Assembly (NCBI GenBank): GCA_947493695.1
Contig: CANLSF010000001.1
Location: forward strand, 1,054,001 to 1,118,000
Source: an uncultured Kiloniellaceae bacterium
GTDB lineage: Bacteria > Pseudomonadota > Alphaproteobacteria > Kiloniellales > Kiloniellaceae
Length of the DNA: 64,000 bases
Direction of reading: 5' to 3'
Part shown: piece by piece, positions 53,085 to 61,692 of the stretch
Layout of the letters: every line of letters begins with the position of its first letter
How positions within the stretch are numbered: the stretch's first letter is position 1
Notes under the pieces: generated by a model
What the model was told of the DNA's origin: nothing
What the model saw: only the letters and a program-made list of their open reading frames with translations
The model's database searches: none
Position numbers and translations under genes: made by a program

Positions 53085-53714
53085 ATGGCGCGCCGCAGCG
53101 ACCATACCCGGGTGGAAATCAAGGCCATGGCTGTCGCTGCCGGGCGGGATTTGATCCGGGACGTCGGCTATTCCGGTTTCAGTGCGCGCAAGGTCGCGAC
53201 CGCCATCGGCTATACGGTCGGCACGCTTTACAATGTTTTTGAAAACCACGACGACATCGTTCTGCATATCAATGCGGTAACCCTCGACGACCTGCTTTCT
53301 TTCATGGAAAAGCGTTTTGGCGGTTCCGGTGGCGCAGATGTGACGCAGAATGATCATCAGGCTCTGAAAGCCCTGGCCGCTTGCTACATCGACTACGCCA
53401 GAGAGAATTACAATTGCTGGAGCGCATTGTTCGAGCACAATCTGGCCCCCGATATGCCCCTGCCCGACTGGTATGGCGAGAAGATCGGGGCGCTTTTCAC
53501 GTTAATCGAGGCGCGGCTTAAACCGGTGATCGGGCCAGATGAAGCCGAACTGCGTCAGACCGCGCGGGTTCTTTGGGCCAGTATTCATGGGATCTGCGCT
53601 TTGACACTGACCAACAAGTTGACCCTGGTTGGGGTGGAGACGCCTGAGTCTTTAACCAGTTCTCTGATTGAAAACTACATCGCGGGTTTAACACGCCGTC
53701 TGCCTGACACTTAG
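53085..53714 (+). CDS. TetR/AcrR-family transcriptional regulator
   Basis: 209 aa. The N-terminal HTH is ARRSDHTRVEIKAMAVAAGRDLIRDVGYSGFSARKVATAIGYTVGTLYNVFENHDDIVLHIN, a clear TetR_N domain. The C-terminal ligand domain contains ARVLWASIHGICALTLTNKL, the W-H-G pattern of the TetR-WHG subgroup (PF13305). It most likely represses itself and the divergent DUF2339 gene through the double operator at 53014-53054. The ligand is unknown. Confidence 0.92.
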   Translation: MARRSDHTRVEIKAMAVAAGRDLIRDVGYSGFSARKVATAIGYTVGTLYNVFENHDDIVLHINAVTLDDLLSFMEKRFGGSGGADVTQNDHQALKALAACYIDYARENYNCWSALFEHNLAPDMPLPDWYGEKIGALFTLIEARLKPVIGPDEAELRQTARVLWASIHGICALTLTNKLTLVGVETPESLTSSLIENYIAGLTRRLPDT

Positions 53715-53725
53715 ATCTGGCGATC

Positions 53726-54235
53726 CTATAGCTCCAGAGTGGCAATCGCTGTGTCGAAGTGAACCTCGACCAGATTATCGCCCTCCCCGCCGCGGTCGAC
53801 GATCAGGAAATCCGACTGAACATCCAGAGCAATCAGCGGGTGATGCCAGACATTGCGGGCGTAATTCACGCCCTGTCCGGGTTGAGCCAAAAAAGCGAAC
53901 AAGTCTTCCGCAGTTATGGCCTCGCCGTCTGCAATCTCCGGCTTGGCCACGACCACCAGATAGGGCCGTGCAAACAAGGGAACAAAAGCCTGCGAGGCTA
54001 AGGGGTGACGTTCCATGATCCGGATGTCGAAGGGCATGGGGCGTGGATCTCCCCGGAAAATCGAGATGATCGGCCGGCCATCCTGCTCCGCCGTATCGAC
54101 CTGCGCCAGATCGTGAAAGCGCGTGGTCGTGCCTTCGTTGATCTGAAATTTTTTTGCGCCTTCGGTTTGTATCACATCGCCGAAAGGCGCAAAGGCTTCG
54201 CTGCTTAGGGCTTGAGGTCGAAGTCTCGGGGTCAC
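53726..54235 (-). CDS. allA: Ureidoglycolate lyase
   Basis: 169 aa, standard length. It has the AllA cupin with [64 protein letters not shown], and the metal/active-site stretch [19 protein letters not shown]. It converts ureidoglycolate to glyoxylate and urea, the last step after allantoicase. Its ATG overlaps the allantoicase stop by 4 bp (ATGA), so it ends the puuE-uraD-alc-allA operon. It is convergent with tetR, with 11 bp between the stops. Confidence 0.92.
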   Translation of the reverse strand: MTPRLRPQALSSEAFAPFGDVIQTEGAKKFQINEGTTTRFHDLAQVDTAEQDGRPIISIFRGDPRPMPFDIRIMERHPLASQAFVPLFARPYLVVVAKPEIADGEAITAEDLFAFLAQPGQGVNYARNVWHHPLIALDVQSDFLIVDRGGEGDNLVEVHFDTAIATLEL

Positions 54236-55269
54236 TTGACCGGCTTTCCGAAAAGGCGCAGGCGGCTGATGCCGCCGTCCGGGAAAATATTGAACCGGAC
54301 ATAGTTCACTTTGCCAATATCCTTGAGGCCGTCGAAGGGGTGCTCCGCGTCGGCGCTGAGAGTTCGGCGGTCCATCAGCTCCGGCCAGAACTGTGAGGAG
54401 GCGATCAGAGCGGCCTTACTCATATCGGGTACCATCGCGGCCTGCAGCGAACAGCTTTCGGCGAAATTCCCTTTGAAGTGCGCAGTGTCCACCAGGGCGC
54501 TCTCGATGGTGCCGGGGTGTCCCAGTTCAATGATGATCCAGTCGTTGCCGGGTTCTCGGCGCCGACGGGTTTCCCAACCGTCGCCCATGTTCTCGCCACG
54601 TTCCGGCGCAAGCAGGGGATGCGGTGGACCATAGTGGCTGTCGTTCCAGGCGATGGGACGGCCACCTTGCGTGAGAGCGGCCAGGTCGGTTGTCGCATCA
54701 CCGGCGCCGGACCAGTCGTACGCTACTTCGCCGTAGACCCGTAACCGGGCAACGCCGCCGTCCGGGTAGATGGACAGGCGCAGATGAGTTACGGCGCTGT
54801 CGCCCTTCAGATCAAAGGGCGGAATCTCAAAAAGGTTATGAGAATCGCCTTTCAGCTCGACGGCCGGAAGGATTGTGACCCAATCGGCATCCTCTCCCGG
54901 GACCTCGGCATCACTGAGGCAGGCTTCGATCGAGGCCGAGGGCGGATAATTCCCGGTGAAAAAAGATGTGTCGATGTCCACACGCTGCGGCCGGCCCGGC
55001 TGACCCAGCCGGACGATGCAGTGATCGTTCCCGCCGGTACGACGGCGCCGGCTTTCCCAGCCGTCCATCCACTTGCCGTTCTCGTCGTATTTGCCCACCG
55101 CAAAGACCGGTGCAGTGAGTGACAGCATCCGATCCATCGACGCAAAGAAGTCGTCGCTGCAGGAAACCGTGCGCGCGCCCAGTCTTGTATCCAGAAGGTT
55201 GACCCGATCCCCGGCAAAGGCTTCGGCTTCAGGCGAGGGCGGGGCTGGGGTGATGGCTTCGAGCGTCAT
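54232..55269 (-). CDS. alc: Allantoicase
   Basis: 345 aa with the two related jelly-roll repeats of the family. Repeat 1 has [25 protein letters not shown] and [21 protein letters not shown]. Repeat 2 has [22 protein letters not shown] and [19 protein letters not shown]. It hydrolyses allantoate to ureidoglycolate and urea. It lies 30 bp after uraD and overlaps allA by 4 bp. This shows that allantoin breakdown here follows the allantoicase route rather than allantoate amidohydrolase. Confidence 0.94.
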   Translation of the reverse strand: MTLEAITPAPPSPEAEAFAGDRVNLLDTRLGARTVSCSDDFFASMDRMLSLTAPVFAVGKYDENGKWMDGWESRRRRTGGNDHCIVRLGQPGRPQRVDIDTSFFTGNYPPSASIEACLSDAEVPGEDADWVTILPAVELKGDSHNLFEIPPFDLKGDSAVTHLRLSIYPDGGVARLRVYGEVAYDWSGAGDATTDLAALTQGGRPIAWNDSHYGPPHPLLAPERGENMGDGWETRRRREPGNDWIIIELGHPGTIESALVDTAHFKGNFAESCSLQAAMVPDMSKAALIASSQFWPELMDRRTLSADAEHPFDGLKDIGKVNYVRFNIFPDGGISRLRLFGKPVK

Positions 55270-55299
55270 GATTGTTCCATATCTATAAAGCGCGGGCTG

Positions 55300-55824
55300 T
55301 TACGGCAGCAGGTCCTTGAGGCGCAACAAGGCGATGCGTTCGACCTGGCTGCAGGCTGTGGCGAATTCGGTTTCGGGGTCGTTATTCACCCGGCTTTGGA
55401 AAGCCGCCAGGATTTCGTCTTTGCTTCGGCCTTTGACGGCCATGATGAAGGGAAAGCGAAACTTCGCCGTATAGCGGTTGTTGAGGTCCGTGAAGAGCTG
55501 CAGTTCACTTTCGCTCAAGCTGTCCAATCCTGCTGAAGCCTGCTCTTTCGTGGAGTCTCCGGTGAGTTCTCCGGCCAACGCCAGCCGTCCGGCGAGATCA
55601 GGGTGGGCGGTCAGGACTCCCAGTTTTTCTTCGTCGCTGGCGGCTCGGAAGACATCGCGAAGCAGGTGATGCAAACTTTCGGCAGTGTCGCCATTCTCCT
55701 GGGTGATTCGGGCGTATGCGCGCTGAGCGATCCAGGGCGAATGCTCGAAGATACCGCCAAATCTCGCAACGAAGTCATCCCGGCTCATCGCCGCAAGAGT
55801 CAGCGTTTGTGACACTTCGTTCAT
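55300..55824 (-). CDS. uraD: 2-oxo-4-hydroxy-4-carboxy-5-ureidoimidazoline (OHCU) decarboxylase
   Basis: 174 aa. The conserved family motifs are intact: FVARFGGIFEHSPWIAQRAY, the catalytic His in LTAHPDLAGRLALAG, KEQASAGLDSLSESE with the active-site Glu, and FRFPFIMAVKGRSKDEILAAF. It converts OHCU to S-allantoin in urate oxidation. Its start overlaps the puuE stop by 4 bp. A second, altered copy is encoded at 56903. No gene for the preceding enzyme (5-hydroxyisourate hydrolase, UraH) is present in the window. Confidence 0.94.
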   Translation of the reverse strand: MNEVSQTLTLAAMSRDDFVARFGGIFEHSPWIAQRAYARITQENGDTAESLHHLLRDVFRAASDEEKLGVLTAHPDLAGRLALAGELTGDSTKEQASAGLDSLSESELQLFTDLNNRYTAKFRFPFIMAVKGRSKDEILAAFQSRVNNDPETEFATACSQVERIALLRLKDLLP

Positions 55825-56741
55825 CGGAATGGGTGTTCTTCATGCCAATGACGGGCGATATCGACACGCCGGGCGGTCCAGACCCGCTCGAAGCCCTGAA
55901 TGTAATCCACAAAACGCGTCAGTGCTGCCGCTCTGCCCGGTCGTCCGACCAGACGGCAGTGCAGGCCGACGGACATCATCTTGGGGGTTCCGGCCAGACC
56001 TTCGGCGTAGAGGCAGTCAAAGGAATCCTTCAGATAGGAGAAGAACTGATCTCCTGAATTGAAGCCCTGCGGTGTCGCGAAACGCATGTCGTTGGCGTCC
56101 AGCGTATAGGGCACCATCAATTGCGGTGCTTTGGATTTGTCATCACGAGCAACCCAATAGGGCAGTTCATCTGCATAGCTGTCTGCGCCATAGAGGAAAC
56201 CGCCGTTCTCGGCGACCAGATCGTTGGTATTGATCGACGAGCGGCCCGTGTACCAGCCAAGCGGCTTCGACCCGGTTACCCTGCTATGGATCTCGATGGC
56301 CTGATCCATATGGGCGCGTTCTTCGTCCTTGGTGAAGTCTTTGTATTCGATCCATTTCAGACCGTGCGAAGCGATTTCCCAGTCAGCTTCCAGCATGGCG
56401 GCAACCTGGTCCGGTGCGCGCTCCAGTGCGGTTGCGACGCCGAACACGGTGACTGGAATTTTCCGCTCGGTGAAAAGTCGCCAAAGTCGCCAGAAGCCCG
56501 CCCGGGCACCGTACTCGTAGATCGATTCCATGTTCATGTGGCGCTGACCGGGCCACTGTGCCGCGCCGACGATTTCCGACAGGAAGGCCTCCGAGGCGGC
56601 GTCGCCGTGCAGGATGTTGTTCTCGCCGCCTTCTTCGTAGTTCACCACGAACTGTACGGCGATGGCCGCATTGTCGGGCCAGCGCGGATCTGGTGTTGAG
56701 CGGCCGTAGCCGGTCATGTCTCGCGGATAGGACGGAGTCAT
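55821..56741 (-). CDS. puuE: Allantoinase PuuE (polysaccharide-deacetylase fold)
   Basis: About 306 aa from ATG 56741 (MTPSYPRDMTGYGRSTPDPRWP); the track's upstream TTG adds six residues. Motifs of the cofactor-independent allantoinase family are AIAVQFVVNYEEGGENNILHGD, EYGARAGFWRLWRLF, WEIASHGLKWIEY and GWYTGRSSINTNDLVAENG. It hydrolyses allantoin to allantoate. It heads the operon puuE-uraD-alc-allA with 4-bp overlaps and short gaps. This is not a polysaccharide enzyme despite the shared fold with the deacetylase at 9441. Confidence 0.93.
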   Translation of the reverse strand: MTPSYPRDMTGYGRSTPDPRWPDNAAIAVQFVVNYEEGGENNILHGDAASEAFLSEIVGAAQWPGQRHMNMESIYEYGARAGFWRLWRLFTERKIPVTVFGVATALERAPDQVAAMLEADWEIASHGLKWIEYKDFTKDEERAHMDQAIEIHSRVTGSKPLGWYTGRSSINTNDLVAENGGFLYGADSYADELPYWVARDDKSKAPQLMVPYTLDANDMRFATPQGFNSGDQFFSYLKDSFDCLYAEGLAGTPKMMSVGLHCRLVGRPGRAAALTRFVDYIQGFERVWTARRVDIARHWHEEHPFR

Positions 56742-56902
56742 TGCTAATCTGGTTTCCAAGGTCTTGGCAAAATATGAAGTTCGAACCCCGGCAGATTAGA
56801 TCCTGCGGCTTGATTAGGCTCCTACAAAATTTTTGAAAGTCTTTTCGGGCCTTGCACCCCTGGATCCACAGCGGCGGCAATCACCTGAGCGATTTCCCTC
56901 CT

Positions 56903-57472
56903 TCAACCTTCTTTGAAAAGATCCTGAAGCCGCAGCAGGATAATACGTTCTACCCAATGGCTGGCGACTTCAATTTCGCGCTCCAGGCTGTTGTTGACCC
57001 GGATCTCGAAGGCAGTGAGGATTTCGGTCTTGTCCCGGTCCTTGACCGCCATGATGAAAGGGAAGCCGAAGCGGGCACGATAGCGCTGGTTCAGTTCCAT
57101 GAAGCGGTCGAATTCCCTTTCGCTCAAGCTCGTTAAACCGGCCGAGTTCTGCTCCTTCATCGAGTCCGCGCTGAGCTGACTGGCGCGGAGGAGTTTTCCG
57201 GCGAGATCAGGGGGCTCATTCAGTATCTGCAGCCGCTTTTCCGTGCTGGCATTTCGGAGGACCTGACAGAAGCCTTCGTGAAGACCTTCGGCGCTATCGT
57301 GGCATTCCGTCAAACCCTGGTCGTAAAAAATCTTCGCGAGATCGGGGGCGTGCTCGAATGCACCGCCGAAGCGTTGCCAAAAAACATCCCAGGTCATTGC
57401 GCTCGGCTGACATCTTTTAGAAGAGTCGGAGAAACTCTCGCGGGTATCTAAGACGGATGCTTTTATATTCAC
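56903..57472 (-). CDS. OHCU-decarboxylase paralogue lacking the catalytic His
   Basis: 189 aa from GTG 57472, backed by a strong GGGAGG Shine-Dalgarno 9 nt upstream; ATG 57397 is an internal alternative nearer the usual family start. It aligns along its length with the uraD at 55300: WQRFGGAFEHAPDLAKIFY, KEQNSAGLTSLSERE, FGFPFIMAVKDRDKTEILTAF. The key difference is NEPPDLAGKL where UraD has HPDLAG: the catalytic His is Pro (CCC instead of CAC). It may be inactive, regulatory or differently active. It lies 161 bp upstream of puuE on the same strand. Confidence 0.85.
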   Translation of the reverse strand: MNIKASVLDTRESFSDSSKRCQPSAMTWDVFWQRFGGAFEHAPDLAKIFYDQGLTECHDSAEGLHEGFCQVLRNASTEKRLQILNEPPDLAGKLLRASQLSADSMKEQNSAGLTSLSEREFDRFMELNQRYRARFGFPFIMAVKDRDKTEILTAFEIRVNNSLEREIEVASHWVERIILLRLQDLFKEG

Positions 57473-57579
57473 GGTTATATACCTCCCTAAGGCCGCTATC
57501 GTGGAAAACGAAACGCTACCATAGATTGGAATTTACTGGTATTATTCCCGTGATAAAATTCCCTCTAAAAGTGTTTTTT

Positions 57580-58527
57580 TTAATTTACCTCGATGTCATG
57601 AAGATTTGCCAGAGACAGGCCATCGAGCATGGCGCTCAGATCCTGCAGACAGCGCTCATGCATAAAGTCTGCAAAAACCTTGATTTTTGGCGCCAGCAGA
57701 CGCCGGTGCGGATAGAGAATGGCCAGGGACACGGGTTCAGGCGGTGTTTCCGTAAGGACCGGTAGCAGAGCGCCGGAGCGCAGATGCTCGGCAACTTCGA
57801 ACAGCGGTTTCATGACGATACCCTGTCCGGCCAGCGCCCAGTCGGTAAGGATGTCGCCATCGTCGGATTCAAAAGGTCCGCTGATCGAGCGCTTTATCGG
57901 ACCGCCTTCTGTCTGCAGTGGCCAGCGGAACTGGGTCGAGCCGGGATAGCGCAGCAGCAGACAGCGATGCTTCGACAGATCGTCTGGCGTTTCAGGTTTG
58001 CCCTTTTCTTCCAGATATCCTGGAGACGCGCAGAGCACGCGCTCGCAATCGCAGATTTTGCGCATGGTCAGGCTGGAATCGCCCAGAACAGCGAGCCGGA
58101 TGGCGACTTCAACACCTTCGCGCGCCAAATCGATCATGTAGTCGGAGAGGCGAAGGCGCACCTCAATCTCCGGATAGTCTTGGCAGAAATCCGGAATGGC
58201 CGGGCCAATCACCCGGCGCCCGAGACCAAGCGGAACCGTCACGCGGATCGCGCCCCTTGGCCGTCCGCCAACGGCGGCGACGGTCGCTTCGGCCTGTTCC
58301 AGCGCATGCAGGACTTCCAGGCAGCCTTCATAAAAAAGCCGGCCATGCTCGGTTGGCGAAAGCTGTCGCGTGGTCCGGTTGAAAAGCCGAACGCCGACAT
58401 GTTTCTCAAGTTCCTTCATCCGGTGGCTGGCGACCGCCGGCGAAACGCGCATATGCCGGCCTGCCGCCGACAGTGAGCCCAATTCGACAACACGGACGAA
58501 AACCCGAATATTTTCCAGTAGTGACAT
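57580..58527 (-). CDS. LysR-family transcriptional regulator
   Basis: 315 aa from ATG 58527 (MSLLENIRVFVRVVELGSLSAAG), with GGGAG about 8 nt upstream; the track's N-terminal extension of 145 residues is non-coding and partly covers the puuD start. HTH: GSLSAAGRHMRVSPAVASHRMKELEKHVGVRLFNRTTRQLSPTEHG. The C-terminal LysR substrate-binding domain includes AIRVTVPLGLGRRVIGPAI and ALAGQGIVMKPLFEVAEHL. It is divergent from puuD (208-bp gap) and upstream of the uraD paralogue on the same strand, so it is a likely regulator of the purine genes. Confidence 0.9.
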   Translation of the reverse strand: MSLLENIRVFVRVVELGSLSAAGRHMRVSPAVASHRMKELEKHVGVRLFNRTTRQLSPTEHGRLFYEGCLEVLHALEQAEATVAAVGGRPRGAIRVTVPLGLGRRVIGPAIPDFCQDYPEIEVRLRLSDYMIDLAREGVEVAIRLAVLGDSSLTMRKICDCERVLCASPGYLEEKGKPETPDDLSKHRCLLLRYPGSTQFRWPLQTEGGPIKRSISGPFESDDGDILTDWALAGQGIVMKPLFEVAEHLRSGALLPVLTETPPEPVSLAILYPHRRLLAPKIKVFADFMHERCLQDLSAMLDGLSLANLHDIEVN

Positions 58528-58734
58528 CTTTTCGTTCTCCCGAAGATAGGCTATCGGCTTTCGGGTTTTTTTGAAAGTAATCCCAACTCTGGCGGTCTTC
58601 TTAAAGGGAGGGTCTGGGGCTATGCTGCCGTCTCGCTTGATCGGACACTTGGCACGGCTCGGGATTCCGCTATAGGAAGATGCTGGCCCGTGTAGTCTGC
58701 ATGGCCAGGAAAAGAGCGCTTTGGGAGTATTTTG

Positions 58735-59955
58735 ATGGATCCGCTGGTTTGGGAATGGCTGAGCTTTGCTGTCCGCTGGCTGCATGTGATAACGGCGATT
58801 GCCTGGATCGGGTCGTCCTTCTACTTCATTGCGCTTGATCTGGGGCTGCGCAAACGGCAGGGCCTGCCTGAGGGTGTGACTGGCGAGGAATGGCAGGTCC
58901 ACGGCGGTGGATTCTACTACATTCAAAAATACATGGTCGCGCCCGAGGCCATGCCCGAACACCTGATCTGGTTCAAATGGGAATCCTACAGCACCTGGCT
59001 AACCGGCTTCTTCATGCTGGTTGTGGTCTATTACGCTGGTGCGGAACTCTATCTTATCGACCGGACGGTTCTCGACGTGCCGGCCTGGGGGGCGATTTTA
59101 ATCAGCCTGGCCGGCTTGGCACTCGGATGGATCATCTACGATCTGCTGTGCCGTTCGCCGCTTGGAAAGAATGACTGGCTGCTCTACGCCGCGCTCTTCG
59201 GTTTCGTCGTTCTGCTGTCTTGGGGCTTCACACAGGTCTTCAGCGGGCGAGCAGCCTTTCTGCATACCGGCGCGGTGATCGCCACCATCATGTCAGCCAA
59301 CGTCTTCATGATCATTATTCCCAATCAGAAGAAGGTCGTTGCGACACTTCGAGCTGGTGGCACGCCCGAAGCGCGTCTGGGGCTGCAGGCCAAACAGCGT
59401 TCCACCCACAATAACTATCTGACCCTACCGGTCATCTTCCTGATGCTGTCCAACCATTATCCGTTGGCCTTCGGGACCAAGTGGAATTGGGTGATTGTGT
59501 CGCTGGTGCTGGTGATGGGGGCCGTCATCCGGTACTATTTCAATTCGATGCATGCCAAGAAAGGCAAGCCCTGGTGGACCTGGGGTGTTGCGGCGCTTTG
59601 TTTCGCGGCGATTGTCTGGCTTTCCACCTTCCCTGCCGAAACACCTGAAGAATACGACATCAGCGCCTCGCAAAATCCGCTCTATGTTTCAGCCTCTTTT
59701 GAAGAGGTCCGTGAGACTGTGATCGGGCGCTGCAGTATGTGTCATGCACAGGAACCTTTCTGGGATGGTATCGGTGTCGCGCCCAAGGGCGTGGTGCTGG
59801 AAACCGATGAGCAGATCCTGCGTCATGCGCACGAGATCTATATCCAGGCCGGGCGCTCGAACGCCATGCCGCCTGGCAATGTGACTGAGATCAGCGGCGA
59901 GGAACGCCGTCTGATTGCCTCTTGGTTTGAGCAGGCTTCAACGCTTCAACGCTAA
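58735..59955 (+). CDS. puuD: Urate hydroxylase PuuD (membrane urate oxidase with cytochrome c domain)
   Basis: 406 aa from ATG 58735 (GGGAG upstream). Eight or so membrane helices: EWLSFAVRWLHVITAIAWIGSSFYFIALD opens with conserved His; GGGFYYIQKYMVAPE, SANVFMIIIPNQKKVV and STHNNYLTLPVIFLMLSNHYP are family hallmarks. The C-terminal domain (residues about 310-406) carries a c-type heme motif CSMCH and a downstream Met region (SNAMPPGN). It oxidises urate to 5-hydroxyisourate, passing electrons to the respiratory chain instead of O2. It is the entry enzyme of the pathway in this cluster. Confidence 0.94.
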   Translation: MDPLVWEWLSFAVRWLHVITAIAWIGSSFYFIALDLGLRKRQGLPEGVTGEEWQVHGGGFYYIQKYMVAPEAMPEHLIWFKWESYSTWLTGFFMLVVVYYAGAELYLIDRTVLDVPAWGAILISLAGLALGWIIYDLLCRSPLGKNDWLLYAALFGFVVLLSWGFTQVFSGRAAFLHTGAVIATIMSANVFMIIIPNQKKVVATLRAGGTPEARLGLQAKQRSTHNNYLTLPVIFLMLSNHYPLAFGTKWNWVIVSLVLVMGAVIRYYFNSMHAKKGKPWWTWGVAALCFAAIVWLSTFPAETPEEYDISASQNPLYVSASFEEVRETVIGRCSMCHAQEPFWDGIGVAPKGVVLETDEQILRHAHEIYIQAGRSNAMPPGNVTEISGEERRLIASWFEQASTLQR

Positions 59956-60111
59956 TCCTTCGCGACAAGCATTCGATTGTTTCAAACGAAACTATATTCG
60001 GATTCTGCCTGCGGCCTCTGCCCCGAACCTAAAGCCAGGCGCGTGACGCCTGCCCGATCTTAGCGCGCCGTCAGCAGTCGTGAGGGACTGGCGAGTTCCG
60101 AAGACCGAGGT

Positions 60112-61635
60112 TTACTCGGCGGCGGGGTCGTAGGCAGGGCCGTCAGGGCCCAGCCGTACACCTGACCGCAGGCGTTTGAAGGGGATCAGATCGAGCTGGC
60201 AGGGATTGGCGCCGGGCGACTCGGTAAAGATGACCTGCTCGGCAATCGGCTGATAATCGGCCAGGAAGTGCACGGCGCTCTTGACCGCGACAATCTTCTG
60301 TTCCGTCGGGTCGATGCCGATGTGGCGATAGATCGCCTGATCCGCATTCTGGGCGCGCTGAGATCCTACGACAACGCGGACGTCACTCTTGTCATCAAGA
60401 ATCTGAAGCACAGCCATCAGTCCCAGGTCGGCGTGCGTGCCGCCAAACATGGGGCCGGTGAAGAGAAACTTGCCGTCTGAAACCGCCTCGACCCGAACGG
60501 CCACGTCGAAGCTGCTGCAGTCGGGTTGCGGCAGGCGGTTCCCGATCGAAGCTTCGAAAGTACCGCCGACTCCGGCTTCGTGGGCTTGACGCGCAGTCGC
60601 CGGGTCCCAGAGCATACCGAGGCAGGCCTGCTTCGCACCTTCTTGAACCAGTGCTTTCAAAAGACCCGTCGTGTCACCCACCGCCCCGGCCCCCGGATTG
60701 TCCTGAGGATCTGCCAACACAATGGGTTTGTCCGCGGTTTCGGCCGCTTCCATGGCCTGCCGCACGGCTGCATTCGCGGGAATAAGCGGGTTATGAAACT
60801 CGCTTTCGCTTTTCTGCAGGGTCTCCAACAATGTATTGGCGGCCTCGTCGACGGCGCTTTGATCGCTGCCGTAGGCGACAATCGATGTCCCGCAGTGATG
60901 GATGTCGGCTGGGGGAAAGCCGAAAGCCAAATCGACCGAGGCGACGCCGGACCCTTCCAGCTCCGGAAGTGATCCGTAGATCCGCCGTCCGGGTTCGCGC
61001 ATGGTCGATTGGGCCTGCAGGGGAATAAGGTAATCGAGCTGCCGGAAGGCTTTGGCGAAAGGCCGGCCATTGGCGATAATCTGCAGCAGCAGCTTGTGGG
61101 CACGTGCCCCAGTCGCCGCCATATCCACGTGGGGATAAGTGCGGTAGATCGCCAGCACTGAGGCCAGATCGACGAACTCCTTCGTCAGGTTTCCGTGCAG
61201 ATCCAGACTGACCGCGATAGGCAGGTCCGGGCCGACAACCGCGCGCAGACGGCGTAACAGCTCGCCTTCGCCATCTTCGAAATCCTCCGTCACCATGGCT
61301 CCGTGCAGATCCAGATAGAGGCCGTCGAGATCGCCGGCCTGCTCAAGGCCGCTGGCGATCATCGCGGCAATACGATCGAAGGCATCCTGTGCAACATAGC
61401 CACCGGGTTCTGCATTGCTCCAGAGGATCGGGACAAGTTCGCAGTCGTCTTTCGCTGCATCGATAAAGCCGCCGAGCGGGATATTCAGCCCACGGAAAAC
61501 CTCAAAGAGATCTGTGCCCCTGGTCAGTGCGGGCCAGGCGCCGCTCGACTCGAAATTCTCGTATCGGGTCGGTGCCGGAGAAAACGTGTTGGTCTCGTGC
61601 TGGAATCCGGCAATCGCAATTCTGGGGCGGCGCAT
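60112..61635 (-). CDS. M81-family metallopeptidase-like protein (MlrC/DUF1485)
   Basis: 507 aa. N-terminal metal-binding motif IAGFQHETNTFSP; other family blocks are LDGLYLDLHGAMVTEDFEDGEGELL, PIAVSLDLHGNLTKEFVD, YRTYPHVDMAATGARAHKLL and ADPQDNPGAGAVGDTTGLLKAL. The start has GGAG 5-9 nt upstream. The family is named for MlrC of microcystin degradation, but most members act on unknown substrates, possibly amide or peptide bonds. It is 57 bp downstream of a second member on the same strand, and close to a peptide-type ABC transporter gene. Confidence 0.88.
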   Translation of the reverse strand: MRRPRIAIAGFQHETNTFSPAPTRYENFESSGAWPALTRGTDLFEVFRGLNIPLGGFIDAAKDDCELVPILWSNAEPGGYVAQDAFDRIAAMIASGLEQAGDLDGLYLDLHGAMVTEDFEDGEGELLRRLRAVVGPDLPIAVSLDLHGNLTKEFVDLASVLAIYRTYPHVDMAATGARAHKLLLQIIANGRPFAKAFRQLDYLIPLQAQSTMREPGRRIYGSLPELEGSGVASVDLAFGFPPADIHHCGTSIVAYGSDQSAVDEAANTLLETLQKSESEFHNPLIPANAAVRQAMEAAETADKPIVLADPQDNPGAGAVGDTTGLLKALVQEGAKQACLGMLWDPATARQAHEAGVGGTFEASIGNRLPQPDCSSFDVAVRVEAVSDGKFLFTGPMFGGTHADLGLMAVLQILDDKSDVRVVVGSQRAQNADQAIYRHIGIDPTEQKIVAVKSAVHFLADYQPIAEQVIFTESPGANPCQLDLIPFKRLRSGVRLGPDGPAYDPAAE

Positions 61636-61692
61636 GACATCTCCAAGAGTCTCTGGGAAGGGATATTGGTTCTGGCGTTGTTGGTCGTTCTG

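Noticed and set aside
58528-58962. N-terminal extension of the LysR ORF
   Set aside because: The 145 extra residues lack any domain and overlap the puuD start; the LysR HTH begins at ATG 58527 with a good RBS.
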